This document shows positions 15,904-25,151 of a DNA stretch of 64,000 bases, piece after piece; position 1 is the stretch's first letter, and each line of letters opens with the position of its first letter. Source of the stretch: Furfurilactobacillus milii (lineage in GTDB: Bacteria > Bacillota > Bacilli > Lactobacillales > Lactobacillaceae); NCBI RefSeq assembly GCF_021654115.1, contig NZ_JAIWJF010000004.1, positions 1 to 64,000 of the forward strand. Reading direction: 5' to 3'. The position numbers and the translations under genes are program-made. The notes under the pieces are model-generated. The model ran no database searches. It was not told the origin of the DNA and was given only the letters and a program-made list of their open reading frames with translations.

Positions 15904-17652
15904 ATGGCAAAAATGATTGCTGGGCAAGCATTAGTAAAGGTATTGGAAGACTGGGGCGTTGACCACGTTTACGGCATTCCTGGTGGTTCTATCAACCATA
16001 CAGTCGAAGGCCTGTACCTTGAAAAAGATAAAGTACAGTACATTCAGGTTCGCCATGAAGAAGTCGGCGCCATGGCTGCGGCCGCTGATGCCAAATTTAC
16101 TGGCAAAATTGGGGTCGCCTTTGGTTCTGCGGGCCCTGGTGCAACCCACCTCTTCAACGGCCTATACGACGCCAAGATGGATCACGTACCTGTTTTGGCC
16201 CTCGTTGGGCAAGTTGGTCAACCAGTCATGAACACCAACTACTTCCAAGAAATGGATGAAGACCCAATGTTTGCGGATGTTGCTGTCTTCAACCGCACAG
16301 TTACTACAGCAGAACAACTGCCTTATGTTGTAAATCAAGCGATTCGTGAAGCTTATCGGAACAAGGGTGTTGCGGTTGTAACGATTCCTGAGGACCTATC
16401 TGCCAAGGAAATCGACTACGAAGCCGTTAAGACACCAGTAACGGTATCCAACACGTATAAACAAGTGATTGATCCAAAGGTCGTGAGTGACACTTTGGCG
16501 ATGATCAAAGATGCTAAACACCCTCTGCTCTACATTGGGACAGGTTTAAAAGGCGCTCGTAAAGAATTGGATGCCGTTTCTGAACGCTTTAATATCCCTG
16601 TCATTTCCACTGTACCGGCCACTGGTGTAATGGAAACGGATCACAAGAACTATCTGGGTACTAACGGTCGTTTGGGTGGCAAACCTGGATTTGAAGCCAT
16701 GCAACACGCTGATTTGGTTCTCTTCATTGGTTCTGAATATCCGTTTGCACGCTTCTGGCCGAAAGGCGTCAAGATTGTCCAAGTCAACGATAATTCGTTT
16801 GATATTGGGAAAGTTGTTCCAATCGACTACGCTGTGATTGCGGATGGCAAGACCTATTTGCAAGCGCTACTCGACACTGGTGAGTCACTGCCTGAAACAG
16901 ACTGGATCAAGGAAAACCGCATCAACCGTCAAAACTGGTTGAAGTGGTTGGACGATCGCGCCAATGATGACAGCAAGGGGCTTGAACCCGAAGCCGTTAT
17001 GCGTAAGACACACGAACTTGCTGGGCCAAACGACACGTATGGTGTTGACACTGGGAATGTTTCTGAATTCGCCGTTCGTGGTGTCAAGATGACAGAAAAT
17101 CAAAAGTTTGCTATTTCTGGACTGTTTGCCACAATGGGCTATGGCATTCCTGCCGGTTTGGCCGGTGCCTTAAGTGTTCCGGATGGACAAGCATGGAGTT
17201 TTTCCGGTGATGGTGGTTTTTCAATGGTCGTTCAAGACCTGATCACTGAAGCCCGTTACGAATTGCCAGTCATCAACATCGTCTTCTCGAACCAGCGTTT
17301 CGGATTCATCTGGTATGAACAACAAGAAACTAAGCAACACTTCTACGGTGTCGACTTAACCGACGCGGACTGGGCTAAAGTTGCTGAAGGACTGGGTGCT
17401 GTGGGCATGACAGCCACTAATCTTAAGGAACTAGATGCCGCATTTGACCAAATTAAACAATTGAAGGCCGCTGGCAACAAGAAACCAATCGTCCTCAATG
17501 CTGTAATCGATCCAGAAGATCCAGTAGCTGCTGCATTTATGCCACTTGATCCAAAGCAATTCGGTCAAGACACAGTTGATGAATTCGCTAAACACTACGG
17601 CATCGACACGAAGGCACAACCTTCTCTCGGTGAGTTACTGCGCGGTGAATAA
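15904..17652 (+). CDS. pox: Pyruvate oxidase (TPP/FAD, H2O2-forming)
   Basis: A 582-residue thiamine-diphosphate enzyme of the POX family. The N-terminal PYR domain has the catalytic glutamate in RHEEVGAMAAA (about 50-60). A central FAD-binding domain follows. The C-terminal PP domain carries GDGGFSM (435-441) and the downstream NQRFGF, the metal/TPP-binding motif. It converts pyruvate, phosphate and O2 into acetyl phosphate, CO2 and H2O2. Length fits lactobacillar POX. The start is ATG 15904 with GGAG 7-8 nt upstream; the upstream in-frame ATG at 15832 lies just past the -10 box. A strong terminator follows. It forms a functional pair with lactate oxidase. Confidence 0.93.
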   Translation: MAKMIAGQALVKVLEDWGVDHVYGIPGGSINHTVEGLYLEKDKVQYIQVRHEEVGAMAAAADAKFTGKIGVAFGSAGPGATHLFNGLYDAKMDHVPVLALVGQVGQPVMNTNYFQEMDEDPMFADVAVFNRTVTTAEQLPYVVNQAIREAYRNKGVAVVTIPEDLSAKEIDYEAVKTPVTVSNTYKQVIDPKVVSDTLAMIKDAKHPLLYIGTGLKGARKELDAVSERFNIPVISTVPATGVMETDHKNYLGTNGRLGGKPGFEAMQHADLVLFIGSEYPFARFWPKGVKIVQVNDNSFDIGKVVPIDYAVIADGKTYLQALLDTGESLPETDWIKENRINRQNWLKWLDDRANDDSKGLEPEAVMRKTHELAGPNDTYGVDTGNVSEFAVRGVKMTENQKFAISGLFATMGYGIPAGLAGALSVPDGQAWSFSGDGGFSMVVQDLITEARYELPVINIVFSNQRFGFIWYEQQETKQHFYGVDLTDADWAKVAEGLGAVGMTATNLKELDAAFDQIKQLKAAGNKKPIVLNAVIDPEDPVAAAFMPLDPKQFGQDTVDEFAKHYGIDTKAQPSLGELLRGE

Positions 17653-17681
17653 ACCTAGTTTAAAATTTCAATGACAATAAT

Positions 17682-17727
17682 CGTCACGATGTTCAGTGAA
17701 ACTAGCGAACATCGTGACGTTTTTTAG
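17682..17727 (+). terminator. Pyruvate oxidase terminator
   Basis: CGTCACGATGTTC pairs perfectly with GAACATCGTGACG and is followed by six T. Confidence 0.9.
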
Positions 17728-17872
17728 TATCATTCCTAATTTTCGCACATTTGTCCTATAAGCCCTCTTTTATCAATGAAAATCAGAAATTCAGCCCATA
17801 AATTCGCGGTTTTGGCCCCACCAACAAACACAAAATGTTATAGTTAACTGGATATCTTTTTGAGGTGAGTGC

Positions 17873-18433
17873 ATGAGTTACACGATTCACACAATCGAAT
17901 CTGCCGATTATCAGGCCGCCGCTGAACTTTTAAAGGCGGCTTTTGCATCGTCAAAAAAGACGATCGACTTTGATGGCCAGTTAGCCACGCTCCGTTTGGA
18001 ACGAACCTATCTGCCTACCTTTGAGCTTGTCAGCAAAGATGCACATGACAACATTGTCGGGTACGGCACGATTTCAGATGCCTATATTCAGGGCCAACCA
18101 ACCGCAAAATTAGCCATTCTGAACCCACTGGGCGTACTACCTGACTTTCAGAAACAAGGCGTTGGTCGGCAACTAGTTGATGAACTTGAACATCGCGCAT
18201 TTGTCCGAGGTTATCAAGCAATTCTGACCACAGACTGCCCAGACTACTTTGCCCTTTTTGGCTACGATTTAGCCGACCATTTTGACATTCGTGACGCTCA
18301 AACAGCGGCAAGTAAACTGAGCCTTCGTGAGTTACGACCTGGAGCACTGCGGCATACAGCCGGTCTACTAATGTACTCTCCGGCTCTCAACCATAAAACT
18401 ATTGATGACAAAAGCATCGATACTGTTGAATAA
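17873..18433 (+). CDS. GNAT family N-acetyltransferase
   Basis: A 186-residue acetyltransferase. The acetyl-CoA binding motif A is LGVLPDFQKQGVGRQLVDEL (about 83-102), preceded by a beta strand with KLAILNPL and followed by the FGY motif in YFALFGYDLA. Substrate unknown. GAGGTGAG precedes ATG 17873 by about 4-5 nt. It lies 29 nt upstream of a MarR regulator in the same direction, so the two are likely one operon in which the regulator controls the enzyme or its substrate. Confidence 0.88.
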   Translation: MSYTIHTIESADYQAAAELLKAAFASSKKTIDFDGQLATLRLERTYLPTFELVSKDAHDNIVGYGTISDAYIQGQPTAKLAILNPLGVLPDFQKQGVGRQLVDELEHRAFVRGYQAILTTDCPDYFALFGYDLADHFDIRDAQTAASKLSLRELRPGALRHTAGLLMYSPALNHKTIDDKSIDTVE

Positions 18434-18462
18434 AATGATTAATAAAGTAGGGAGTTTTGAAC

Positions 18463-18939
18463 ATGGCAAAAGTGACAGTTGAAGAAGTAGCAGACCATTT
18501 AAGACAGACCATGGGCCATGTCGCCACCAATGAGAACACGTTGTTGCGAACACGAGCGGCTGCCCATATTGGTGCTTACCAGCTAAGCCTAACTCAGTTA
18601 CAAATTCTGCAATTTTTGCTTCAAAGTGATGAAGCAGTCACTAACAGCATCTTGGCCGACCACTTTGCTATCTCAAAACCCGCTGTTACAAAAGCACTCC
18701 GTAAGCTCAACAAAGAATTGTTAGTTGATACTAAAGTTAGTGAAACAGATCGTCGGGTAACGACATTGGCGCTCACAGGTGATGGCGTTACCCTAGCTCG
18801 TGAATACCAGGAAATTGACCGTGAAATTAACGAAACATACCTTGGCATTGCGCAAAAGTTCAGCAAGGGCGATCGCAAAACAATTCTCAAATTTCTCGAA
18901 ACTGTTGAAGGTAGTTTAAACCAGGGACAACCTTTCTAG
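18463..18939 (+). CDS. MarR family transcriptional regulator
   Basis: A 158-residue winged helix-turn-helix protein. The recognition region reads NSILADHFAISKPAVTKALRKL and the wing contains DRRVTTLALTGDG, both typical of MarR/zinc-dependent AdcR-like proteins. Dimerisation helices lie at both ends. No clear metal ligands were assigned. Start ATG 18463 has GGGAG 8 nt upstream; an in-frame TTG two codons earlier is less likely. A terminator follows. It is probably co-transcribed with the upstream GNAT gene. Confidence 0.88.
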   Translation: MAKVTVEEVADHLRQTMGHVATNENTLLRTRAAAHIGAYQLSLTQLQILQFLLQSDEAVTNSILADHFAISKPAVTKALRKLNKELLVDTKVSETDRRVTTLALTGDGVTLAREYQEIDREINETYLGIAQKFSKGDRKTILKFLETVEGSLNQGQPF

Positions 18940-19001
18940 ATCATTATTCATTCTGATTTGAATTCGTCACAAACGTTGCTGTTCAAAAATGAAGTGTTCA
19001 C

Positions 19002-19041
19002 AAAAGGTTACTTAAACAATTTGTTTAGGTAATCTTTTTTT
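19002..19041 (+). terminator. Terminator after marR-type gene
   Basis: AAAGGTTACTTAAAC pairs with GTTTAGGTAATCTTT around AATTT and runs into seven T. Confidence 0.85.
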
Positions 19042-19151
19042 GCGAACCCATTATTAAAGTTCTCGTTTTTTAACCATCTGATTATGGTAGAAAATACACT
19101 TTTGGTAGCTGCTATTTAGACATTAAGGAATAGATTACATAGAATCCCCTG

Positions 19152-19360
19152 CTACTATGTGAGATGAAGGGCGTCGACATTGATATCAAGCCGTGAGTGG
19201 GCTATTAATTCGAATGGTTCTTTCGAATTTATAGACCGGACGGTCGCAAAGACTTGTGGGTTTCACGAGGCTTTGCGGCGAGGTGAAAGACTCTGGTCTT
19301 AAGAGGCTTGAACCGGTCCCACGGCGCGTGTATCAATGTTGACAACCGCAAGCGTCATCC
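19152..19360 (+). repeat. Structured repeat, subtype A (A4), unpaired
   Basis: Full-length copy without a B partner. The closing helix is GTCGACATTGATA with TATCAATGTTGAC. The second hairpin is CTATTAATTCGAA with TTCGAATTTATAG, again a compensatory change relative to other copies. The third hairpin is CGCAAAG/CTTTGCG. It fills the 552-nt gap between marR and the DUF805 gene. Confidence 0.85.
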
Positions 19361-19491
19361 CAATATATAAACAGCCATCATGCGCCACTTAAATTTTGTG
19401 AATTGAGGAGTTGAACCAGACTTTATTAAAAAAAGATGATAAAATAAGAATTTGATTAGATAATGTTTAACTGGATTTGAGGGGCCTACCA

Positions 19492-20040
19492 ATGGGGTTA
19501 ATACAGACGTTTTTATCATTTTGGCGCAATTACACAAACTTTCGTGGGCGAGCTAACCGACTAGAATTCTGGGGCTGGCAGTTCTGGCAAATTATTTTTA
19601 TCCTGATTTTTTTAATCCCCACAACCTACTCTATCCGTGATTTCTTATCCACAATCGATGCTGGAAAAAGTGGTCTTTCGTTTGGATTACTAGTCACTGC
19701 GGCTACTTCTGCCCTTCCTTTACTGATTCTATTAATTGGTTACACCATCATTGCATTATTACCGTCGTTGACGTTGTTTGTACGTCGCCTACATGATGCT
19801 AATCGCTCTGCGGGTTGGTTAGGCTTAAACGTAACTGTCGACTTATTACTATTAATAATTTATGTATTGACCCGTCAACTAAACACTGATGCAGCACTTA
19901 TCTTTGCGAGCACCACAGCGACGATTTTTGTTTTGTTCAGTATTGGTTTCGTCTATTTACTTCTATTGCCTAGTGTTATTGACCACAACCGCTTTTTTCC
20001 GGCCAATACCGCACCATCTACAACGACACTATCGCTATGA
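19492..20040 (+). CDS. DUF805 membrane protein
   Basis: A 182-residue protein. The DUF805 signature is clear: FWRNYTNFRGRANRLEFW at the start (residues 8-25) and LTLFVRRLHDANRSAGWLGL in the middle. Four hydrophobic segments are visible. The function of the family is not established. A second, divergent DUF805 gene lies at 37225. Start ATG 19492 has GAGGGG about 8-10 nt upstream; the in-frame TTG further upstream includes the binding site. It begins a run of four rightward membrane-protein genes, though a 148-nt gap separates it from the next. Confidence 0.85.
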   Translation: MGLIQTFLSFWRNYTNFRGRANRLEFWGWQFWQIIFILIFLIPTTYSIRDFLSTIDAGKSGLSFGLLVTAATSALPLLILLIGYTIIALLPSLTLFVRRLHDANRSAGWLGLNVTVDLLLLIIYVLTRQLNTDAALIFASTTATIFVLFSIGFVYLLLLPSVIDHNRFFPANTAPSTTTLSL

Positions 20041-20188
20041 CTTGAACTGGTGCCAAAAAAGCATAATGTGATTCATTCATTAATTTTATTAAGGTTCGTC
20101 ACGTTCGTGTTTGGACTGTCATACGACCCGCTCACCCGTGGTACAATTTAGAGCAGAGTTTATCTTGAATTTTCTGGAGGTGGCGATA

Positions 20189-21394
20189 ATGTGGCGCCAA
20201 TATCTTGAACCAATTCACGTGGCAGTCATTTTGTTCCCACTTTTAGCGATTGCCATGGCCGTACCGCTATTTGCTTACCACTATCATCGCTATGGCGCGA
20301 TTTCACGTTGGCAGGTCTTTGTAAATTATAGCTTCTATTTTTATTTACTGTGTGCATACTTTCTCATTATTTTGCCGTTACCATCGCGGGCTTCTGTGGC
20401 CGCATTAACGACACCAACACACAACTTTCATCCCTTGCTGGTGTACTATACTTTTAAGGCCACCGGGTTCAGTCTTCATAATGCCGCGACTTGGATTCCA
20501 ACGTTACACACCTCAGGATTTCAACAGCCTTTTTTCAATGTCATGCTGACCATTCCGTTTGGCTTTTATCTCCATTACTATTTCAAACGTGGGTTTTTTA
20601 CGACCATTATCTTGTCATTTTGTTTAAGTCTGTTCTTTGAAGTTACTCAACTAACTGGCTTATACGGCTTGTACGTTCGTCCCTACCGTCTGTTTGACGT
20701 TGATGATTTACTCCTTAATACGACCGGTGGTTTCATTGGCTGGCTGGGTGCCCCGTTGTTTTCCTGGTTATTACCTAGTAAGGAACGAATCGAAACAGCA
20801 AATGCCAAACGCGCACATCAGGTTGGTTTGTTACGACGGTTCACAGCTTTCGTCATCGACATGCTGTTTGTTGGCACATTCACTGGCATTTTCATGATTG
20901 GCAGTTTCGCCTTTGATCACGATCCCAACATGTGGCTGTTGCTAGTATTGGGGTTGTTGCTCTTTGTGTTCATCCCACAGGGGCTTTTCAAGGGTACTAC
21001 AATTGGCCTGCGTGCTGTCTACCTGCAAGTTAAGGCAACCAACTGGCGTACCGCTTCATGGTTACAGGTGATCATTCGAAATTTGGTTATTTATATTCCA
21101 CTTATCTTAATTGGCCTTGGTCTACAGCATATTTTTAATATTCACGGTCAATTAACGTCATTTGGACTAATTGGTACGTTTACAGTATTGATGATCCTCA
21201 TCTTCATGGTGGATATCGTTCTGGCAACAATAATGCCAACGTATCCACTATTATTCGAGCGGCTGAGTCACACGACAACCATTTCGTCGTTTGTTACTGA
21301 TGACCAAGCAACTGCTCCCGTTCGCAAACAATCGACACCTAGTTCACCTAAGAAGAAATACACAACTCGTTCTGAACGCCATCAATCACGTTAA
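20189..21394 (+). CDS. VanZ-RDD fusion membrane protein
   Basis: A 401-residue polytopic protein with two recognisable parts. Residues about 5-200 match VanZ-like proteins (FNVMLTIPFGFYLHYYF, FFEVTQLTGLYG, then FDVDDLLLNTTGGFIGW). Residues about 215-375 match an RDD domain (RRFTAFVIDMLFVG, GLFKGTTIGLRAVYL). The tail is basic and Ser/Thr-rich. VanZ-type proteins are linked to glycopeptide or lipoglycopeptide tolerance; RDD domains are found in ion transporters. Start ATG 20189 has CTGGAGG upstream. The next gene starts 9 nt after its stop, so they are co-transcribed. Confidence 0.88.
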   Translation: MWRQYLEPIHVAVILFPLLAIAMAVPLFAYHYHRYGAISRWQVFVNYSFYFYLLCAYFLIILPLPSRASVAALTTPTHNFHPLLVYYTFKATGFSLHNAATWIPTLHTSGFQQPFFNVMLTIPFGFYLHYYFKRGFFTTIILSFCLSLFFEVTQLTGLYGLYVRPYRLFDVDDLLLNTTGGFIGWLGAPLFSWLLPSKERIETANAKRAHQVGLLRRFTAFVIDMLFVGTFTGIFMIGSFAFDHDPNMWLLLVLGLLLFVFIPQGLFKGTTIGLRAVYLQVKATNWRTASWLQVIIRNLVIYIPLILIGLGLQHIFNIHGQLTSFGLIGTFTVLMILIFMVDIVLATIMPTYPLLFERLSHTTTISSFVTDDQATAPVRKQSTPSSPKKKYTTRSERHQSR

Positions 21395-21403
21395 GGAGTT
21401 TCC

Positions 21404-22450
21404 ATGTTTTCATTATCGCAAGTGACTAATTTTCTAATTTTCTTTCCCGCTATTATTTTTATTGTGGCCGTAACCTTGGCTATCTTTGGTTATCGTCATG
21501 ATCCTCGACGCCTCTTGAATTCTTGGTATCTCGTCGTCGGAGCCGTTATTTTACTGGGCATGCCAATTATTTTATTGGCATCCCTGTCGGACACTCACCA
21601 TATTGGCTGGCGGATTCTCAGTGGACTCGCTTTCTTGGCCCTCACGCTTGGTTTATTTGATTGGATCATGTTGATCAACTGGCATTTTCGACCATTACGA
21701 CGTCATTTTCGCGCGTTAACCATTTTTGCGATCATCCTTGGACTTACGCTGGCTGTCCTCCCTTTTATTCCAGCTCACGTCTGGCCTACCGACTTACTCA
21801 CACCAATGAAGTACGTCAACACAGCACTCACCCTGTTTGGTGCTTACATGTGTATCACGATTGCTGACTTCCTTGTGGCCACTTGGACTTACCCACGTCA
21901 AACAAAACTGCACGGTGAACATTACGTGATCGTGCTTGGCAGTGGGTTACATCATGGCGATCAACTGTCTAAGCTATTGAAATCGCGTGTGGACACTGCG
22001 ATGCGCGTTGGCAGTATTGCCAAAGACGAGACCGGTGACTGGCCAATTTTGATCATGTCCGGCGGTCAGGGCGCTGATGAAACTGTCAGTGAATCCTCGG
22101 CCATGGCTGCCTACGCGAAGGAAAACGGTTATCCCGCCGCGGCTATCCGTTTGGAAGAAAAATCAACCAGTACGTTTGAAAACTTTCAATATTCACTCGA
22201 TGTCATTCATGAGCCACACCCAACAATCGAATTTGTGACCAATAACTTTCACGTCTTTCGTGCCTCAGTGTTCGCGGCGATGCTCAAGTTAAACAGTCGT
22301 GGCATTGCTGCGCCGACACGGTCACATTACTATCATCGCGGTCTCATTCGTGAATATGCAGCTCTGACTTGGTTCCACAAAACACGTCATCTATTAGCGC
22401 TGATTCTGATTATTGTTCTAACAATTGCGATTCCATGGTTCTATGGATAA
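21404..22450 (+). CDS. YdcF/SanA-like (DUF218) membrane protein
   Basis: A 348-residue protein with about five N-terminal membrane helices (1-165), a DUF218 domain (about 175-310) and a C-terminal helix. The DUF218 core shows YVIVLGSGLHHGD, SRVDTAM, MSGGQGADE, SEssAMAAYA and TNNFHVFRA. The family includes ElyC/SanA, linked to cell-envelope integrity and undecaprenyl-carrier metabolism. TTAAGGAG precedes ATG 21404. It overlaps none of its neighbours but sits 9 nt after the VanZ-RDD gene, consistent with a shared envelope role. Confidence 0.88.
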   Translation: MFSLSQVTNFLIFFPAIIFIVAVTLAIFGYRHDPRRLLNSWYLVVGAVILLGMPIILLASLSDTHHIGWRILSGLAFLALTLGLFDWIMLINWHFRPLRRHFRALTIFAIILGLTLAVLPFIPAHVWPTDLLTPMKYVNTALTLFGAYMCITIADFLVATWTYPRQTKLHGEHYVIVLGSGLHHGDQLSKLLKSRVDTAMRVGSIAKDETGDWPILIMSGGQGADETVSESSAMAAYAKENGYPAAAIRLEEKSTSTFENFQYSLDVIHEPHPTIEFVTNNFHVFRASVFAAMLKLNSRGIAAPTRSHYYHRGLIREYAALTWFHKTRHLLALILIIVLTIAIPWFYG

Positions 22451-22491
22451 TAGGACTTAAATGATTTTATTCTGAATTTTTGAGGCAAATT

Positions 22492-23418
22492 ATGCTGACA
22501 CCAATTGAAATCAATAATAACTTTGAGTGGGTCGATGTGCAGGATGAGACAGCTGCTGAGCATCGCCGCCTCATTCAGAGTTACAAACTAACCGAAGAAA
22601 TGTACGGGTACGCAACCGACCCTAGTGAACGTGCCCGTATCGAATTTGACAAGGAAGCAGGCATTTCACTGATGATTTTTAATGTCATCACTGATTTGCC
22701 TGATGATTCCCCTGAAGCAGCTACGGCGCCAATTGGTTTTCTGTTCAAGGGCAAACGAGTCTATACGTTCACCAGCGGTACCACGAACTATGTGCATAAT
22801 CTGGTTATCAATTCCAACTCAGCGTTAAAATTGCCGCCCATTGAGCAACAACAACCAATCGATGCCATTTTAGGATTGATGTACAAACTGACAACGACTT
22901 ATTTGGACAAGATCAATCGGATTGATCGGCGGCGGGCAGAAATTCAGCGGAGTTTGAAAACCAATCCTGAACACAGTGCCATTAACGAACTCATGGACCT
23001 TGAGACAAGTTTGGTTTACTATCTGACTGCGTTAAAAACCAACACAGACATGCTTAAGGATCTGCAACGGACCCCAGTCGTACCGGTCAATGCAGATCAA
23101 AATGAACATATTACGGATATACTAGTTGAATCTCAACAAGGTCTAGAAATGGCCCAGATGGCTTCGGACGTGGTTGAGCGTGTGTCAAATGCCTATTCAA
23201 ACCTTATTGATAACAGTCTGAACAACACAATGAAATTCTTGACAGCGTACTCAATTATCATGACTGTGCCGACTATCGTTTCTGGCTTCTTTGGTGAAAA
23301 TGTTGCGCTACCATTTGAGCACAATCCCTATGGCTGGCAAATCACCATTCTGATCATGATTGCGCTTGGCGCCGTTGTTTATCTCATTTTGCGACACTAC
23401 CGTTTTTTTGATCGATAA
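22492..23418 (+). CDS. CorA-like divalent cation transporter with GEN in place of GMN
   Basis: A 308-residue CorA-superfamily protein. A large cytosolic N-terminal domain with a long coiled-coil (about 150-240) is followed by two C-terminal membrane helices. The loop after TM1, where classical CorA has the GMN selectivity motif, reads SGFFGENVALP, so Met is replaced by Glu. The tail RHYRFFDR is basic as usual. Transport of Mg2+ or another divalent ion is expected but specificity may differ. Start ATG 22492 has TTGAGG upstream; the in-frame TTG at 22480 is part of that site. It lies 41 nt after the YdcF-like gene. Confidence 0.83.
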   Translation: MLTPIEINNNFEWVDVQDETAAEHRRLIQSYKLTEEMYGYATDPSERARIEFDKEAGISLMIFNVITDLPDDSPEAATAPIGFLFKGKRVYTFTSGTTNYVHNLVINSNSALKLPPIEQQQPIDAILGLMYKLTTTYLDKINRIDRRRAEIQRSLKTNPEHSAINELMDLETSLVYYLTALKTNTDMLKDLQRTPVVPVNADQNEHITDILVESQQGLEMAQMASDVVERVSNAYSNLIDNSLNNTMKFLTAYSIIMTVPTIVSGFFGENVALPFEHNPYGWQITILIMIALGAVVYLILRHYRFFDR

Positions 23419-23439
23419 ATGATACTTTTCGTCATCATA

Positions 23440-23492
23440 ATAAAGAAGACTTCATGTTGGTAATCTTATCAGCATGAAGTCTTCTTTATATT
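23440..23492. terminator. Bidirectional terminator between corA-like and Ntn amidase genes
   Basis: AAAGAAGACTTCATG pairs with CATGAAGTCTTCTTT around a 17-nt loop; both neighbours converge on it. Confidence 0.85.
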
Positions 23493-23535
23493 GTTAAATT
23501 AATTATTTCTGAACGACAATCTACTTGCCGTCACA

Positions 23536-24513
23536 TTATCGTACCGATGTCACTTGCAGTTCATCAGCCACATCGTAAAAGACTGGTTTCTGCCACGCCA
23601 ACATGTCATCAGTTAGCTGCAGCTTTACAATGCTTTCTCGATTATATGGTTCAAAGTAGTACGTGCGACTCTCGCAAACCGCTGCTGCACGATAAACAGA
23701 ATACGTTTGCTGATGGTCTGTGTTTCTCGGTACCGCTACACCATCCAATAAGTGCCAACTACTGATAATGGCATCGTCTTCATTAAATGGTTGATTGGCT
23801 CGTTCCTTGAAGTAAGCCGCACGAATAAAGCGTGACGACGGACTATAGGAACCAGGTGGAATCGACTTGCCCGATAAGTTACCGGTAGTGACCTTGGCGG
23901 TATTTAACGGAACCTGCCCCGCCAGAAATTCAGGGGTAAATTCCATATAGTCAGTTAATCGGTCAATCTGCTTTTCAAAATTGGGCACGTTTGTCAAAAT
24001 TCCCAGTGGGTCATCGACAATCCGCATTGGCATAATCGTCGGTTCAATGGCTACCATTCGCCCAGTGCGGTCAGCCACTGCAAAATGCAGTTCCGACTGC
24101 CCATACTTGCGGTCACTGTATGTGTCAGCCATGAGCTCGACTTCATCGATATGCGCTTCAATTTCTGCCACAGACCGAAAGTTCCCCAGCAGCCAGAACG
24201 CAAACTCATAGGGCGCCAATTGTACTTTGTCATCACGCCGCTCAACAGCACGTTTGGAACCATTGGCAAACGTCAATTTCTGCGCCGTCAGTCCCCATTC
24301 ATTAACGCCATCAGACATATCGATGCGATGTGGCAATTGAAAGGCGCTGCCAACAATCGCGTACTGATTTTTATGCACGCGATGATCAAAATCGCTTTGC
24401 CATTCATAATTCCGTGGCACAAACGTCGGTCTTACATCAAGCGTCGGCCAATCCATCGTCCGTGATAGGACGTGCGTACCGTCACAAGCAATTTGAAAAA
24501 TACTGGTACACAT
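23536..24513 (-). CDS. Choloylglycine hydrolase / penicillin V acylase family Ntn amidase
   Basis: A 325-residue N-terminal nucleophile hydrolase. Cys2 (MCTSIF) becomes the nucleophile after Met removal. Other conserved elements are SRTMDW (about 16-22), VNEWGLTAQ, ILTNVPNF and SPSSRFIRAAYF with the family arginine. The family includes bile salt hydrolases and penicillin V acylases; which amide is cleaved cannot be decided, though the RTMDW form is nearer acylase-like members. GGAGG lies 10 nt before ATG. It is 5 nt downstream of the TMEM175-like gene, so part of a three-gene operon with a MerR regulator at the head. Confidence 0.88.
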   Translation of the reverse strand: MCTSIFQIACDGTHVLSRTMDWPTLDVRPTFVPRNYEWQSDFDHRVHKNQYAIVGSAFQLPHRIDMSDGVNEWGLTAQKLTFANGSKRAVERRDDKVQLAPYEFAFWLLGNFRSVAEIEAHIDEVELMADTYSDRKYGQSELHFAVADRTGRMVAIEPTIMPMRIVDDPLGILTNVPNFEKQIDRLTDYMEFTPEFLAGQVPLNTAKVTTGNLSGKSIPPGSYSPSSRFIRAAYFKERANQPFNEDDAIISSWHLLDGVAVPRNTDHQQTYSVYRAAAVCESRTYYFEPYNRESIVKLQLTDDMLAWQKPVFYDVADELQVTSVR

Positions 24514-24518
24514 AAAAG

Positions 24519-25148
24519 TTAAACCTCCAACTTGCTGGTTTGACGTCGATTACGGCTCAGGTGCAAGTACGCAATAAAGTGAAACGCAATGCCTGCCAAC
24601 AGCAAAAGTCCGCCAATCCAGTTGGACCAAATTGAGGTGATAATCGCTAGTCCATACAATGCGATTGACCGTAAGGGGTCCATTTTAATACCACGATCAA
24701 ACACAAAGTGGTTCTTGTCCATCATCTGTTGATGGGTGTACAGATAGCGATACATCACGTAGTAAACGGAGGAGATGAATAACGCCACTGCTGAATAAAT
24801 CATAAACGACACACGAATGTCCGCAGTATTTCGTTCCGCAATGGCTGTCGCCACCAGGCTCATTGGATAATCTAACAACGTGACACTAAACATCGATAAC
24901 AAATTAATCAGGTTCAAGTTTCGATCAATCACTTTCAGGCTCGCGAAGTAATCGTGGTGAAAGAGCCATAACGTCCCAACATAAAAGTAAGAGACTGCAT
25001 AAGCTAAAAATTCCGGCCATTGTTGCGCAATTGCCGCTGCTAAATGGCCTTGGTGATATTCTGGAACATGAAATTCCAATACAAGAATCGTAATCAAAAT
25101 GGCAAAAACGCCATCACTAAATGCTTCCAAACGTGATTTAGACATCAT
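24519..25148 (-). CDS. TMEM175-like potassium channel family protein (DUF1211)
   Basis: A 209-residue protein with six hydrophobic segments. The first helix carries the family signature RLEAFSDGVFAILITILVLE (FSDG at 10-13). Bacterial TMEM175 proteins form K+-permeable channels. The second helix has YFYVGTLWLFHHDYF, as in the family. The start ATG overlaps the region just after the MerR stop, with GGAG inside the end of the MerR gene, so translation is coupled. It sits between a MerR regulator and an Ntn amidase. Confidence 0.87.
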   Translation of the reverse strand: MMSKSRLEAFSDGVFAILITILVLEFHVPEYHQGHLAAAIAQQWPEFLAYAVSYFYVGTLWLFHHDYFASLKVIDRNLNLINLLSMFSVTLLDYPMSLVATAIAERNTADIRVSFMIYSAVALFISSVYYVMYRYLYTHQQMMDKNHFVFDRGIKMDPLRSIALYGLAIITSIWSNWIGGLLLLAGIAFHFIAYLHLSRNRRQTSKLEV

Positions 25149-25151
25149 CGA

